Shown here: one piece after another, positions 10,921-23,434 of the stretch
Layout: each line of letters begins with the position of its first letter
Position numbering within the stretch: position 1 is the stretch's first letter
Assembly (NCBI GenBank): GCA_022559845.1
Contig: CM040126.1
Span: forward strand, 138,144,064-138,208,063
DNA: 64,000 nucleotides
Reading direction: 5' to 3'
Source of the DNA: Amorphophallus konjac
Taxonomy: Eukaryota; Streptophyta; Magnoliopsida; Alismatales; Araceae
Made by a program: the position numbers and the translations under genes
Notes under the pieces: generated by a model
The model's database searches: none
What the model was told of the DNA's origin: nothing
Seen by the model: only the letters and a program-made list of their open reading frames with translations

Positions 10921-12680
10921 ATCTCCCCCTTTTTGATGATGGCAACATAATGAGTCACACTGACTCATCAAACTATTCTCCCCCTTTGACATAAGCAAAA
11001 AGAAGGGAAATGGTTTGAGAGTCAAATGCAGCACACAAAGACAGCACATAAATTCAGAGAATGAATCTTGGTTCATTAAAATGAAGATCTCCCTTATGAT
11101 AATGAAACAGCTCTCCCCCTATCAATGTGAATGATTGACTACTCTCCCCTTAGATGGAAATAAACCATAACTCCCCCTGAAGCACAGGAATGGACTCTGG
11201 TTATCCAATAAATCAATCTGAAATCAGCCATTACAAAGAATCTAAATTCTGGTGAAAAGACCACATATGCAATAAGTCACATATGCATGAACAGAATGAA
11301 ACAGGTAAAAAGACCGCAGAATCAGAACTTATTACATAACAAGATGGAAGATTCCAATAGTGTGGAGAGTAAAGTGATTGATGATAGAAGGGCAACAATA
11401 GACAACAATCATCACAAGACATCTCAATGAATAATCAGACTGAATCTGATCAGGCTATCTGGAAAATCTGATAATGAGGGATTTTAATGCATACATCACT
11501 TCAATAAGTCTTAAAAGGTGTAGACTCTTCTCTCATAAAGGGTTGTGAAGTGGCAACTTAACCAATCTGATTTAATTTTGATGTATACCAAATTTGTCAA
11601 ATTAAACTCAATACTCATATCTGAATCTAAGTTTTAATAAAGGTGAACCAAATATTAAGATAACACTCAAAATCAATCATCTTTTATCTTACACATATGA
11701 TTTCAATAGTACCTTTGAAAGATACACAGATTAGTACTGAAGTTAAACACTTTTTCAAGAACATGAGTTGACAGATTTTTCAAGATAATTTCATTTGAAG
11801 CACATTATATTTTTCCTGAGCAATTTAGGTTGATCAACACCTTTTTACATGAGGCACAACACGTCTCAGGTGAAGTGACCCAGTTACTCAGTGTGATAAC
11901 TATCATTGCCTCTCACTTTGAGAACAGAGTTAGCAATATGAGCATCTTTTATATGAGAAGACACCTTTATTAGAGGCCAGACTCCCCAGTTACTCAACAC
12001 AAATAAGCCATTGCTCTTTCAGGTTTTGTTTCACTAAATTTTTATCAGAGATAACTATGGCACCTCATGACATGAGTTACTTTATTTCATTGATAAAGAC
12101 TCAGTTTCTCAGTGACCGAGTCATTCCTCTGAATTCACAATTTTTCATTTAGTCAACATTTTTCAAGTTAATGTTTAACAACAATACACACTATATGCAT
12201 CTTAACCAAAGTAGCCCTGAATTCAAATTTTCAGATATCTGATGAGAGAGTCTAAGGTTTACATGACACAAGTGGTTAAAGTTTATTAAACCTTATCATT
12301 CAGATATTTTCAATTCATTTAACTACAAATCTAAGAATACATTAATCATATATCAGTCTGATTCAGTGATAATTCTTAAACCTATATGATAGGAGTTTCT
12401 ACCAATTTCTCAGACTAAATTGCATGACATGCAGCATAAATTTCTCAGATCAGAACAATAAATTCAGCACCCAACAATCAACAGTAGAAACAAATCAGTC
12501 ACACCAGCTGAGAAGAATGTGAAAGGTGAGTATAAGCTGGTGGAAGAGTAAATCACCAATAGAGAAAAATTTTCAGAAGAGTGAACATCAACACACAGTA
12601 GCTGAGTCTGGAATTCAGACAGATCAGCTGACAGATAGTATCATGAAGGGAGTTGAAAGAAACTCTTCTTTAACAGCTCA
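10921..12680 (-). mobile_element. Truncated second internal region (3' part only)
   Basis: Copy of 2781-4540 with about five substitutions (for example near 11337, 11944, 11971, 12333 and 12440). It stops abruptly at ...AACAGCTCA, where sequence from the middle of the LTR follows. The gag region and PBS of this unit are gone. No coding capacity. Confidence 0.85.
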
Positions 12681-13165
12681 ATGAGACGGTCCACTGTATA
12701 GACTTTACTTCGTGCATGCTACAGGGCCGATGTACAGACTTGCCAATGTATGGACTTTCAGTCCAATGCAAAAGGCTGTGTAGACTTGAAGAAATGCTTC
12801 AAGTGGATGGCTGTACAGACTTCATGAATATGCAGACTTGTCAACGAGATGCACAATGTATAGACTATGCACATGCATGAAGAGCCCTGACGATGTATAG
12901 ACTTGCTAGCCAAACACTATACAGATGCTCATATGCAATGAATGTATAGACATGCGAATCTGAGGGGGTCGACCCATCTAAGAGGGGGGTCGACCCACAG
13001 AGCTGGCACACTCATGCACACATTCATGCACATAACAGATCAGATAGAACACACTCATGCATTCTTCCACAGAATAGATCAGATATATTCAAAACAATGT
13101 GGTGACTCATTCATGTTGCTATCATTAAAACACCACATCATCAACAAAGCACAAGGGGCACAACA
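12681..13165 (-). repeat. LTR3, truncated (outer 485 bp only)
   Basis: Matches 10436-10920 with roughly nine mismatches and ends at the same CAACA. The junction at 12680/12681 has one or two bases of microhomology, which fits illegitimate recombination. The deletion removed about 3.3 kb of internal region plus 2.6 kb of LTR. The outer edge is the right end of the whole array; the candidate 5-bp target duplication AAAAC (13166-13170) cannot be checked because the left end is outside. Confidence 0.85.
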
Positions 13166-15936
13166 AAAACGGGGAACAACTGGGTGAGCAAATGCTCAGT
13201 AGATGATAACTGGCAAGTTTAAGTAATTAACTAGTTAATTGTATTTATATGCGCGAAAAGTAAAGAATGAAAAGAAATGACGATATGACAAAGTAATATA
13301 CTAGAAAGAAGGCAAGATCATGATATAACTGGAGATTGGCCAACAAGCAAGAACTAACCAAGTCAAGAAAAACTCAAGTACTAGATTATTGTCGTAGACA
13401 TCACGCTAGTCATGCACTCGGTGTAATGCCTCACCATGTCATTCAAACTACCCGAGGCACAAGTACTTTTCGGGCGCTCCTCCCAGGACCAGACCGGGCC
13501 CTTATGATGCGTTGGCATTGATTTGTTGGATCCAAGATCCCAAGTTATGTCTAGACATTAATCAAATTAAATGGCCAATAATGTCAAGGTATAACTTACC
13601 TCGGAGAATTCCAAGGGCAAGTTAATCAGATACTTGACCAGCAAATTCAAGTTATCAAGAACCAATCAGGTCCTTGGACTCAACACGAATAATCGTGGAA
13701 AAAAATCACTTCTGGATGATAAGCGGTCTAACATGGGCAGCTCAAACAATACACAGTCTGCTTTGGACCGTTCAAGATAGAAATGGGCTGAGGATCAGCC
13801 TCACCGAAGTCAAGGATAAACGGTCCATCTGGGGCCGCTCTGGATATAGAACGGTCAGAAATGGGCCGCTCGAAGCTAGAAGTACTGGAACCCCAAGAAC
13901 AAGGTAAACATGCCTTATAGGGCCGTTCAGGAGATGAATGGTCCATTAAGATCTGTTCTATAACATGGACGATTCTAGTCAGTCCGTTCCACAGAACTTA
14001 ACTTAATATGCTGGAATTCTACCCAAATGGGCTCCGGGCTGCCATAAGTGGGGTAGAGCTGAACCAGGGTCCAGCCCACTCTCCACTGGTCAGCCTAGGG
14101 CTTTATGGGTCGATCCAAACATGATTTGGTCGAAAATAGAACAAGGTTAATCGACCAATGTAAGTGGCACCTTGCCAGGGTTGCACGGTTCTTAATGGGC
14201 CGCCCACTGAGACAGACGGTCCCTTTCGGGTTGCACAAACCTCAGGGGGTCCAAGTTGAGCCGTGACCCACAACACGATAATCCAAGCGATTCGATCACG
14301 TACACTGGTTCAGGTCTTGGTGGTACAATCTGCCCGGCGTCCTAGTGGGAATCCGAGGCTCGCCGGGGCATACGGAGGTCCTGTAATGAAGGTCCAAGTA
14401 CGACGGAAGGAATATCCGACGGAGTGTCCCAAACATTACAAGGAAATGAGGCTATCAATCAATGGAAACCAGTATAGCGGTCAGTCAATCCTACCAGAGT
14501 AGAACAACTGTCAAACAATCCTAATAGCATGAAATCATGTTTGAATTAACATATTGAAATAAATCAAGGCCATGAGGAAAGAATAGTCAAACATTATGAA
14601 ATCTGTCTTCACAAATGTTCCTTTTTTCTTATGGGTTGTTAACCTATCATTAGACATAAATCTACTAAGTTAAATCATTCTAAAAGGGTAAACAAGCGAT
14701 TCTGTTTAATTGGGCGGTCCAGTCAGAGCCGCTTACGGGCCTCGGCGGTCGCATGGCAGGTCGTTCACCCCTTTTCAGGTCTGAAGGCCTGCTAGGGTTG
14801 AGCGGTCCGTAGTGTGCCGCTGGGGTCAGAGAACGGTCTTGGGCTGGCCGCTTAATGACAGGGCGGTTAGGGTTATGCCGCGCAAACTACAAAACCAATC
14901 AAAAGTAAAAGATATGGACGGTCAGGTACTCGCCGCCTGCCCTAGATGGGAGGTCTATCGTGCAACCGCGCAAATCATATCAATCTGCCACCCCTTTGCC
15001 TTGCCCGTCACCGGCAGGGTTGGCTAGGGTTGTGAACAAAAGTTAAATTCGCACAATATAACACATGAAAATTAGGACTTTTATAGTCAAAAGAATGAGC
15101 ATAAAAAGTTATACAAGATGGCATAATCAATTTAATGTTTAGTGCCCGTAATCCCTACTTCAATTGAGATGGAACATCGTTAACCCTAGTTCTAGCATGC
15201 TTCCACTAAAACTTGAAATCCTAGCATGATACTAGATGAAATTTGGGGCTTTCTAGATCAATGGAAAGAAGGCATAACAATGCTTCTATTGATATATAAT
15301 AGTTAGGGTTTGGCTTGCTATCACCTACCTTAATCGAAGGATGAAGGGAGAAGAGGGCTACCGCCGCGCTAAGAACACACCGCTGGTAAACGCCGGAATT
15401 CTCGCTCAATCAAGCTCCTCTTCGGCCGCCACAGCAACTAAACAATTCTAGGGTTGCTAAGGGTCATTTTAAAGGTTCAATTAGGTCTGGGGAGTACTAG
15501 TCGTGAAGATAGAGTCCTAGCGTCGCGGACATGCGAGATTCGTGCGAGACCGAGACAAATCACTACTCTGCCGCCAAATACTCCTCCTAGGGTTAGGGAT
15601 TCGAAGATTAACCAGAGGGGAAATGAAGAGTTAATCCTAGCCTTTCATTTGCATCCGGGTTTAGCTTAAACGGTCGAGTATTGGGCTCGAATTTTACGTT
15701 TTAAGGTCCGATTATGCTAAGTGTAGGTTTGGGCTTTAATCTGTTAATTCGACTTGGTTACAAATTTTATTTGGGCTGGTCATAGAAGACAATTTTTATA
15801 AACGCTTGATCCACTATGAGATTTTATTTTTTCCAGATTTGTATAAAATAGTCGAATTTTGACTTATCTTATTTCTTTAGGAATTTTTTATTAATTTTCT
15901 CGAAATTTTTATTCTTTAATAAATCGGGGTGCTACA
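13166..15936 (-). repeat. Partial LTR of a Ty3/gypsy chromovirus-like element (Tekay/Del type?), interrupted by the copia array
   Basis: The right edge reads, on the minus strand, TGTAGCACCCCGATTTATT, very like the TGTAACACCCC start of the LTRs at 26187, 30435 and 42400. Near the left edge, the minus-strand stretch CTACTGAGCATTTGCTCACC parallels CTACTGAGCTTCTTGCTCAC near the 3' end of those LTRs (about 29332). This suggests that the copia array landed in the 3' third of this LTR, with the remainder beyond the left edge of the window. It contains many GC-rich ACGGTC and GCCGCT motifs between 13730 and 14950. No coding region is seen. Confidence 0.6.
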
Positions 15937-16545
15937 TCCAAGGCTCGGCACGACGATTTGGCGGCGCCATTCTTCATCTTTGCTCCTTTCTTCCTTTCTC
16001 CCTTAGCATTATTCAAGTTGTATTTTTGGTTTTCATAAATGTTGTACTCTTCATTAGCAATAAAAATTGAGTTTGTGCTATTGTTCTTTATTTTCTCTTT
16101 TCATCTCCTTCCAAACTCTATTCTTAACCCTCTCATATTCTTTACTTTGATTTATTTTTTGTCTTAAGTTCATGTAATTTATTTTCCATTAGTTTTAACT
16201 CACTCAAAAACTCGATTTTCAAAACATAAGACTTTTTCCAACTTGTTTAAAAGAAACATTTCCTCCCCATGGGATCGACCCGTTCTCTCTATTTTACTCA
16301 GATTTTTAAATCTTTTAAGTGAGTGAGTGAGGTAAATAATTTTAAAATTATGTGTGGCACGGCATTTTTAACGACAAGTGTTTGTGTCCATCACCTTCTA
16401 AACTGGTCAGCTCTTCTAGCCTTCTCTAGTATTCATCTCTTATGGACCGACAAGGACGGTGTGGACCGCTACGCGGTAAGCCTCGATGGGGATGATGACT
16501 TCCGCCTCATAGACGAGAGAGAACGGTAAACAACCCATGGGGGTC
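15937..16545. other. Unassigned LTR/leader-like remnant
   Basis: This starts with a GC-rich block containing TTGGCGGCGCC, is then T-rich, and continues with CCCCATGGGATCGACCCGTT (from about 16264) and TGTGGCACGGCA (from about 16351). Such blocks resemble the end of LTRs or leaders of plant gypsy (Athila/Tat-like) elements as I recall them. Its right edge abuts the truncated Tat integrase. No gene is supported; the short plus-strand frame at 16323-16529 looks spurious. Confidence 0.35.
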
Positions 16546-16547
16546 TT

Positions 16548-16934
16548 TTAAATTGTCCGGTAGGCCCACAGTGCCTTGAACACCTTTTCACCCCAGTCAC
16601 ACCTTCGGTGCCTAACTATCTTAGCCAGAAGCTTGCAGAGAGTTTTGTTGAAAGCCTCTGCCAGGCCATTAGCTTGAGGATTGTAGACTGAAGAGGTTCT
16701 CCAGTCGATGTGGAATTTTGCCGCCAGTTGATATACAGCCCTATTCTTGAATAGTGTGCCATTGTCAAACACTATCCGGCTGGGAGTATCGAATCGGTAG
16801 ATAATGTTATGTCGGATGAACCTAGCTACCACTTCTCTGTTGACTTCCAGTAGGGGGATGGCCTCGGCCAATCAGGGGAAGTAATCAGTAGCCACTTGGA
16901 AGATGGCGGGAAGGGTCCCACAATGTCCATTCCC
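16548..16934 (-). pseudogene. int: Integrase core fragment of the Tat element (3'-truncated)
   Basis: The integrase catalytic core inserts the element DNA into chromosomes. The first catalytic Asp is visible in GMDIVGPFP (about 16900-16925) in a different frame from the rest. The second is in VFDNGTLFKN and the third residue, Glu, is in ANGLAEAFNKTL, both within 16548-16871. A frameshift near 16872 separates them, and the match ends at LWAYRTI, before the usual C-terminal part. Dead copy, in the minus-strand pol region. Confidence 0.85.
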
Positions 16935-17870
16935 TATTCTGCGAATGGCCATGTAGGGGCCGTTGGATGCAATGGATTGGGAGGCCTTCTGGGCACCGGG
17001 CCAAAGTCTTGGCAATGATGACACGTAAGGGCATACTGAGTGCAATCTGCGTACATGGTTGGCCAATAGAAGCCTTTGAGCTTGATATTGTTCTTCATTC
17101 CGTCTCCGGCCTGGTGAGCACCACACAATCCTGTATGGACCTCGTGCATGATGGCTCGAGCCTCGACTGGGGAGACGCATCTTAAGAGAACCGACTTATC
17201 TTTCTCATGAATAAGTCTGTATAGATAGTCGCCGATCAACTCATATGATGTTGCCCGACGGAGTAGCTGGACTCTTTGAGCTTGGTCAGGAGGGAGCCAA
17301 CCTCGCTTGAATTTGATGATTGGCTCATGCCAGTCTTCTTTTTCTAGAGGGGTGTCCTGGTCGAGATTACAGACCTCGTAGACAGTGAGGCCAGACTCAT
17401 CTTCGAGTGTGCTCGGCATCAGTCTTCTATGCTTGACGGTGATGTCAACTTCGCCCTCAGGCGGGAGTTTGATGGTTGCCACCAATTTTGCCAGGGCATC
17501 TGCCTGAGCGTTGCTGCTCCTGGGGACATGATCTATATCGAAGAAATAGAACTTTTGGATGAGTCTGGTGACGACGGCGTGGTATGGAACTAATTCCTGC
17601 TTCCACACGTTGTAGATGTCGAGGACTTGTCGGACTATTAACGGAGAGTCCCCGTAGGCTTTGAGGCACTTGGTGCCTATGTCGAGAGCCATCTGAAGCC
17701 TGATGATCAGAGCTTCGTACTCCGCTTCATTGTTGGTCAGGGATTTCATGAGGGCGCATGAGTTGTACAACACCTCGCCCTGACGGGTTAGAAAAATGAT
17801 GCCGACACCCCCTGTGATGGCTGGACTTTGACTGTTCTAGGTGACCCTTCGAGAAGCGCCATCAAAGTAG
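16934..17870 (-). pseudogene. Second (archaeal-type) RNase H plus integrase zinc-binding domain
   Basis: The frame 16934-17773 carries the aRNH signature LTNNEAEYEAL, followed by GDSPLIVRQV and HVPRSSNAQADALA, then a linker and the HHCC zinc finger (HEVHTGLCGAH and LTCHHCQDF around GFYWPTMYADC). Homology continues upstream to about 17870 (FDGASRR-like start, TGGVGIIFL) across an in-frame TAG. This second RNase H just ahead of integrase is the Tat-clade diagnostic. The role is degradation of the RNA strand during reverse transcription, perhaps supplementing the first RNase H. Confidence 0.85.
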
Positions 17871-17908
17871 AGCTCCCAGCAAGGTACATTGGCTGTGAAG
17901 GCATCTTG

Positions 17909-18499
17909 CTATTGGTAATGCAAGACAACTCTGGTCTGTTCAACTGGCACTGGTGACTGGGAGGCTAAGGACTCCTCGTCAGGGAGTTCTATATTGAGAG
18001 GTGAGTCGTCTGGTATGGGATTGGCAGCCAAGAATTCAACCATACCTTGTCCCTTGATTGCTTTCCTGGACACATAGGTTCTATCGTACTCCATAAGAAG
18101 GAGAGCCCATTTGCCCAATCGACCTAAGAGGACAGGTTGCTTGAAGAGATATTTGAGTGGGTCATGCTTGGATATAAGCTCCACCCGATGAGACAAGAGG
18201 TAGTGCCATAGCTTTTTCACGGCAAACACCAATGCTAAGCAAACCTTCTCTATGGGAGAATAGCGGTACTCAGCACCGATCAGTTTTTGACTAAGGTAAT
18301 AGAGGGGCTTCTCCTTGCCCTCCTCATTAATTTGCACCAACATAGCTCCTAACGAAGCGTTCGTGGCTGTGATGTAGAGTATAAGGGGTTTGCCCTTGAC
18401 AGGTGCCCCCAGGACTGGAGGAGTAAGGAGGTACTCCTTAATTTGCTCGAAAGCAGTCTGGCATTCTGGATCCCATACAAATGGGGCGCCTTTCTTCAT
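17909..18499 (-). pseudogene. RT connection and first RNase H domain
   Basis: 196-codon open stretch: FVWDPECQTAFEQIKEYL and TPPVLGAPVKGKPLILYI, then ATNASLGAMLVQ, PLYYLSQKLIGAEYRYSPIEK, and HRVELISKHDPLKYLFKQP with LGRLGKWALLLMEYD. This is the usual gypsy RT-RNase H order. The motif residue expected as Asp in the TDAS-type block is Asn (TNAS), and the late acidic block is altered, so activity is unlikely. It lies directly upstream, in transcription order, of the second RNase H. Confidence 0.85.
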
Positions 18500-18520
18500 G
18501 AGCTTGCCGAAGGGCGTTCA

Positions 18521-19367
18521 TCATCCGGAAAGATTGGAGATAAACCTTCGGATGTAGGCCAATCTTCCTTGGAAGGACTTGAGCTCAGTGAGATTTTTGG
18601 GTGGTGAAAGCTCCAGGATCGCTTTAATCTTGCTGGGGTCCACCGCGATTCCTCGATATCTGACGATGAAGCCGAGAAACTTACCACTGGATACATCAAA
18701 GATGCATTTCATAGGGTTCATCTTGAGCCCGTATTGCTGGAGCCAGTTGAAGACTTGGCGCAGATCATGTAAATGGTCTTCTCTCCTTCTTGTCTTGACG
18801 ATGAGGTCATCAACATAGCATTCAACGATGTTGTGTAGCATCTCGTCGAATATTTTGGTCATGGCCCTCTGGTAAGTAGCACCGACATTCTTCAAACCAA
18901 AGGGTATGCGCTTGTAATTGAAAATCCCTCTGTGGGACCGAAAGGTTGTGTGATTCTTGTCTTTGAGAGACAGCTAGATTTGGTTGTAACCGGATGATCC
19001 ATCCATGAAAGACAAGGCTTCATGGCCAGTGGTCATATCGACTATTATTTCTGTGATCGGTACTGGGAAGTCATCCTTCGGACATGCCTTTTTGAGGTCC
19101 CAGAACCTTGTTGAGGTCTCGGATGTTGACATAAATGTAGACTTGCCCATTTTTCTTCTTCACTGGGACAATGTTGGCGAGCCAGATCGGGTAGATACAC
19201 GGCTCGATGAAGTCGACCTCCGCCATTTTATTGACTTCGGTCGAAACTTGGAGTTCCAGCTTATGGCACATATGTCGCTGTGGTTGTTTGACTAGGGTTG
19301 TTGAGGGAGAAATGGCTAGCTCGTGCTCTACTACGGAGGGGTCTAGCCCAGGCATCTCCTTATCCAT
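18521..19367 (-). pseudogene. Reverse transcriptase of the Tat element, frameshifted
   Basis: The N-terminal piece (19071-19367) has EVNKMAEVDFIEPCIYPIWL, VPVKKKNGQVYIYVNIRDLN; the C-terminal piece (18521-18895) has KNVGATYQRAMTKIFDEML, the catalytic CYVDDLIVK, and LKMNPMKCIFDVSSGKFLGF. The stretch 18896-19070 between them is in other frames and includes at least one stop. The expected DFRDLN is NIRDLN. Non-functional but clearly gypsy RT. Confidence 0.85.
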
Positions 19368-20964
19368 CGAGGCAAAGTAGTCTTTGTATTCGAGCAGGAG
19401 TTGCTTATAGTCCTACTATTCTACTTCGGTGAGGAGAGTGCTGACGAACATTGGCTGGTGTGCTTTAGCTTCACCCAAGTTGATCTCGACGAGTTCATCA
19501 ACGGTTGCTTGGCCACCATCCTCCAGCTCGGGAGGGGTAGGTTAAAAGTCGATGAGATCTTCATCATCAGGGTCGGCCTCATGTACTTCTTGATTTTTAA
19601 AGCCGCTAGTTGATGCTGATGGAACGGGAGGGTCATCATTACTGGGTTCTAGCAGGGGCTGTTCTAGGTTGCCAATGTTTGTCAACGAAGATTCCCTGGG
19701 ATCGTCCGTCGGTGACAGCGAGGCTTCTCTAGAGTCATCTTTGGCAATAATGTGACCTTGCTGGCAATTATCGACTGGTGCCACTAAGGATTCCCTAGGG
19801 TTGCCTGCTAAATCTGACAAAACTGCATGGCAAGTGCTATGGGCAACTTCCTCATCGGGAAAGTTTGTAGAGCTGGATCCATCGATAGACTGGGAGGCAG
19901 GGGGAGTTTCTTCAGCCCTGATATCTTCGCCAGAGAGTGGCGAAGCTCATCGATCACCTAGACTGGGGTGCTGGGTTTGACGGGGAGCGAGATTAGTATC
20001 TCTTCTTCCTCATCCCCAGAGCTATCGAAATTTGTATCGACATTTGTCTGGTCATCAACTGGCTGTGTCGAACCTATGACGTTGACCGCATAGTAGACGT
20101 GAAGTCTGGGTCTTAGTCGTAGCCGAGTCCGCTGGTATCTTTGTGGGAAAATGGGGGTTTCCCCCGGACATGGGAAGGGGTCCACAACTGGTGAAAATAT
20201 TCACGCCGTGCGGAATCTTGCCATTGAGGAATATGCTTTTTTTTGATAACGGGGAATCTAGCAGAGTGGTATGGAGAGCTGAGCGATCTACGCATCTTGC
20301 CACCCCTTTTTTTATACCATCGCTATAAAACCCCGGGCTCACATCCCTCGAGGATTATGTTACTTTAGGCACATCTAACAGATGTGCTGTGTCAAGTCGT
20401 CCCTTACTTGGACTGCTTCAGGGGTATCATCGGCTCGCTTGGGCCAGCCAAAGTCATCCTCTAGTGGGGCTTCAGGGGCCATGTCTCCCTTATAGAAGAC
20501 AATGGGCTTATCTCTGTTGCCCTTCTTCTTATTTCTGAGTTGTCGTTTGTAGGTAACGACGAACGTTGTAAGCGGCTCAACCTTGTGCTCTTCTGATACA
20601 CAAGGGAGTTGTATAGAATCGGGCGGCAGGCATATGCTCTTGTCGATGGCTCGGCTAATAAGATTAGCCTCAAAGTCGATTTTACGCCTCTCGGGGTGAT
20701 CTGGAGTTGATTTGGAGCTAAGGCGTAGCCGATGAAGCTTGGCATTTTCTTCGTCAACAGAGAAGAGATCATCTCTGTCCTCCTCCGAGAGCCAGCCATT
20801 ACTTTTGCTTTTGATTATGGGGTATGCACTGGGTCCCCCGAAGTAAAGTGCAGCATCGGCGAGATTGCATTCTACTGGGGTGAACGCTGACAGGTCCGTA
20901 AAGATCGTATGTTGGTCTCATCCTTGGCATATTTGATTCACTGATGGAGGGTTGATGGGGCGAC
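19368..20964 (-). pseudogene. Degenerate linker between protease and RT
   Basis: No conserved domain recognised. Several short minus-strand frames (19542-19820, 20055-20342, 20461-20799) contain acidic Asp/Glu/Ser/Pro-rich sequence such as ADPDDEDLIDF, compatible with the long variable linker found here in Tat-type polyproteins. They are broken by stops. Confidence 0.5.
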
Positions 20965-21357
20965 CTAATTTTCATGCAACCAGGGTCTACCCAATAGTAC
21001 TTTGTAGGATGTATTGACATCGATGATGTAGAACGTCACCTTGGAGGTGAAATCATCGAGCACCAAATTGACATCCACTCGACCGAGGATGTCCTCGGTG
21101 TTCTGGTTGAAGCTGGATATCTTGATCGCTTGAACCTTCTGAAGGTATGGAGTCAGATACATAGTCTTGAAAGTTTTAAGCGGCATGATGTTGACGGCAG
21201 CACCAGCATCCACCAGGATCTGGTTCATCTCATGACCATTTATTTTCTCCCGCTTGTAGAGAGGGCGGTTGTGACACGGAGAGGAGAGAAGCATATCCTT
21301 TTCTGCTAATGTGACGGTGGCTGCGAAGGCTTCATATGTCGCTACCTTCATTTCCAA
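20965..21357 (-). pseudogene. Retropepsin-like aspartic protease of the Tat element
   Basis: 130-codon frame with HEMNQILVDAGAAVNIMPLK at the active-site position and VLLGRPWLHEN at the end, the typical Tat/gypsy protease arrangement. The catalytic triad is normally D-[ST]-G; here Ser/Thr is Ala (DAG), a change that may weaken activity. The family cleaves the Gag-Pol polyprotein. It sits between the gag-side linker and RT. Confidence 0.8.
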
Positions 21358-23434
21358 AGCATGTGCTTCATAGGCTTCCGGATCTTGGAGTATTTTGATA
21401 AGAGCTTCTCTCAGCTCTTTACTCCAGTTGATGGCTTCCTAAATTATGATGTTGGCGGGAAACCGCTTCATCTGGTGAAGGACTTTTCGGTCAACTCGAG
21501 CATGAGCATCCTCCAATGAGGGCAGTATGGCGGGCAGGGTCTTGTGCGAGCTATCGTGCTACTCCCCATCAGGGAGTTGCACTGCCTTGCATTTACCACT
21601 AGGATCAGACTGGCCTTGATCACCCGTGGTGTCATAGAAAAGAGGTACCAGGGATGGCTCTTTTGGAGACGATGGGTGAGCTGGATCATCCTTTCCGGAC
21701 GGACCTGCTTGATCTTCATAAATGACTGGGGCTGGAGCAGGGGCTGGAGCACTAGTGGTGACCTCCTCCGTGCCGGAGGGGTCGAAGATGCTGGGGCCCT
21801 TCCAAATTTCTATCTCCATAATGGGGGTAGGTTCCTCCCCTCGAAAGATGATGATTCACTCTGGGTCGAAGGTGGACGGGTTAAGAGATAGCTCGGTAAT
21901 TCTCACACGACCTCTACCGCGTCCTCGATCATGAGCTCGGCTGCAACCGATGTTTTCAGGAGTTGGTTGTAGCCCTAGAGGGGCGGTGGTTCTTTGTCTC
22001 GTTCGGGAGGCCACTGGCTTGCCTCGCCAAGAGGTGTTGATGTTGACAGGCGGTGGGATGGCCACCATGTTATAGGTGCAGCCTCGAAGCATTTCTTCCA
22101 GCTACTATGGTGATCTCCTTATCTTTGTAGAACAAGGAGAGTTCTTCTAGAATGACGAGCCTCTCGCCATTCTTGATTTTCTGGATCATTTCCTGGACCA
22201 AGCTTTTAAGGTGAGCTCGCTTTTGCATTTCTTCCCACGGGATGTAGCTATCGAGTGGGAGTGCGCCAGTGGGACGAAGAGGAATATATTCCTCCATGTC
22301 ATCGATGAGCCTTTGTAGCCTCTGGAGAGGTGTTAGCTTGGCGGATGATTGTAAGGCGGATGATTGTAAGGCCCACTTCTTGAGTCATCTTCTGAGATTC
22401 TTCCTCCTATTCCTCTCTTGTCTTTTGGTGATGACTGCCTCTATGGGAGTAGGGGAGAGGGGTACTGGAGCCGGAGTTGACAAATCCCCATGAGGATATC
22501 TCCGAGCAAGTGTTTTTGCAAAGTGAGGCCGACGGCTTTTCTTTGTCAGGATTTTGATCCAGGCACCTTCCGCTTGTTGTATTTGGAAGGTAGCATTGAT
22601 TGCCTGCTCGATGAGCTCAGGTTATAACTCCTGGTATGTTGGTATACTGGGGCTGGCGTCCGAAGATATATGCGCGGTTTGATGCCTTACCTGCGGTGGC
22701 GAGGTTCTTTGTTGGGAGGTGGACTGGGAGACCCACTGAGAGTCTTGCTCCTTAGCTTTGCCTTCACTATCTGGCTTGGAGTGACGTCCTTTGGTAACTG
22801 GAGGAGTAGCGGGGCATCGCCGCTCTGAGTAGTTGCCCTGGCCTTGCATATTAATTGGGCATTGATGTGAAGGGCTCGACTGGCTTGCCAGAGTCGCTAA
22901 AGACTCTGAAGATGTCTTCTTCATGATCTGAGCTGGGTTGCAGGGTATATGGAGGGAACCCGAAGGCATGTTGGATGGGGAGACACGACACGGTTGTGCC
23001 AAGGCTCCGTTTTGCTTTTGTTTCCCCTTCCTATCTTTTGGCATAGATGGTGGACTCGGAGTAGGGGAATAGTGAGTGGAGCTTGGGACACCCATTGTCG
23101 CCTCGCTTATCAGGACATCCTCTCAGCCAAGAAGGACTCAGAGTAGCCTGGCAGTATCCTCCTTGGAGAATGGAAGAGACTCCAACTCTTGCCAAGGCCT
23201 CCAATGTGAGGCCAAAGTAGTAGGGGCCAGCTGACTGGTACTTGGCGTCTGGGCATCTGGAGGAGTTGGGGCTACAGGAGGATGGATGACGTTGACCAAG
23301 AAATTACTTGTCTCAGTCTCCCGGTTGTCGTCCTGCCTTCTACGGCATTGTAGTCGCTCAAGAGCTTCTCGGTTGTTAGTTCAAAACTCGATCCACTCCG
23401 GGACATGTCGATAAGGCTACCCGTGCCCATTTGC
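21358..23434 (-). pseudogene. Degenerate Gag-protease linker, low complexity
   Basis: Short minus-strand frames rich in Ser, Pro, Gln and Lys (22622-23095, 21559-21819) carry no recognised domain and have stops between them. A short direct duplication, GCGGATGATTGTAAG, occurs twice near 22340-22370. Taken as the unstructured region between gag and protease. Confidence 0.5.

Larger units (their letters stand above)
1..13165 (-). mobile_element. SIRE/Maximus-like Ty1/copia gag-only element in tandem LTR-INT-LTR-INT-LTR form (left end outside window)
   Basis: Positions 1-4540 and 8141-12680 are near-identical direct repeats offset by 8140. True LTR edges are TGTTG (7819) and CAACA (2780, 10920, 13165). 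A primer-binding site complementary to initiator tRNA-Met lies just inside LTR2, and a GGGGGAG polypurine tract lies against LTR1 and LTR2, so transcription runs on the minus strand. The order is LTR1 (partial), internal 1 (2781-7818), LTR2 (7819-10920), truncated internal 2 (10921-12680), truncated LTR3 (12681-13165). The internal region holds only a gag pseudogene and no protease, integrase, RT or RNase H, which fits non-autonomous TR-GAG elements. The SIRE/Maximus assignment is inferred from the PBS, the GGGGGAG tract, the AGAGGGGGGGTGAAT block near the LTR end, and the coiled-coil/zinc-knuckle gag. Confidence 0.85.

Noticed and set aside
16323..16529. Small plus-strand frame of 68 codons
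   Set aside because: No domain, remnant TE context, and no start or splice support.
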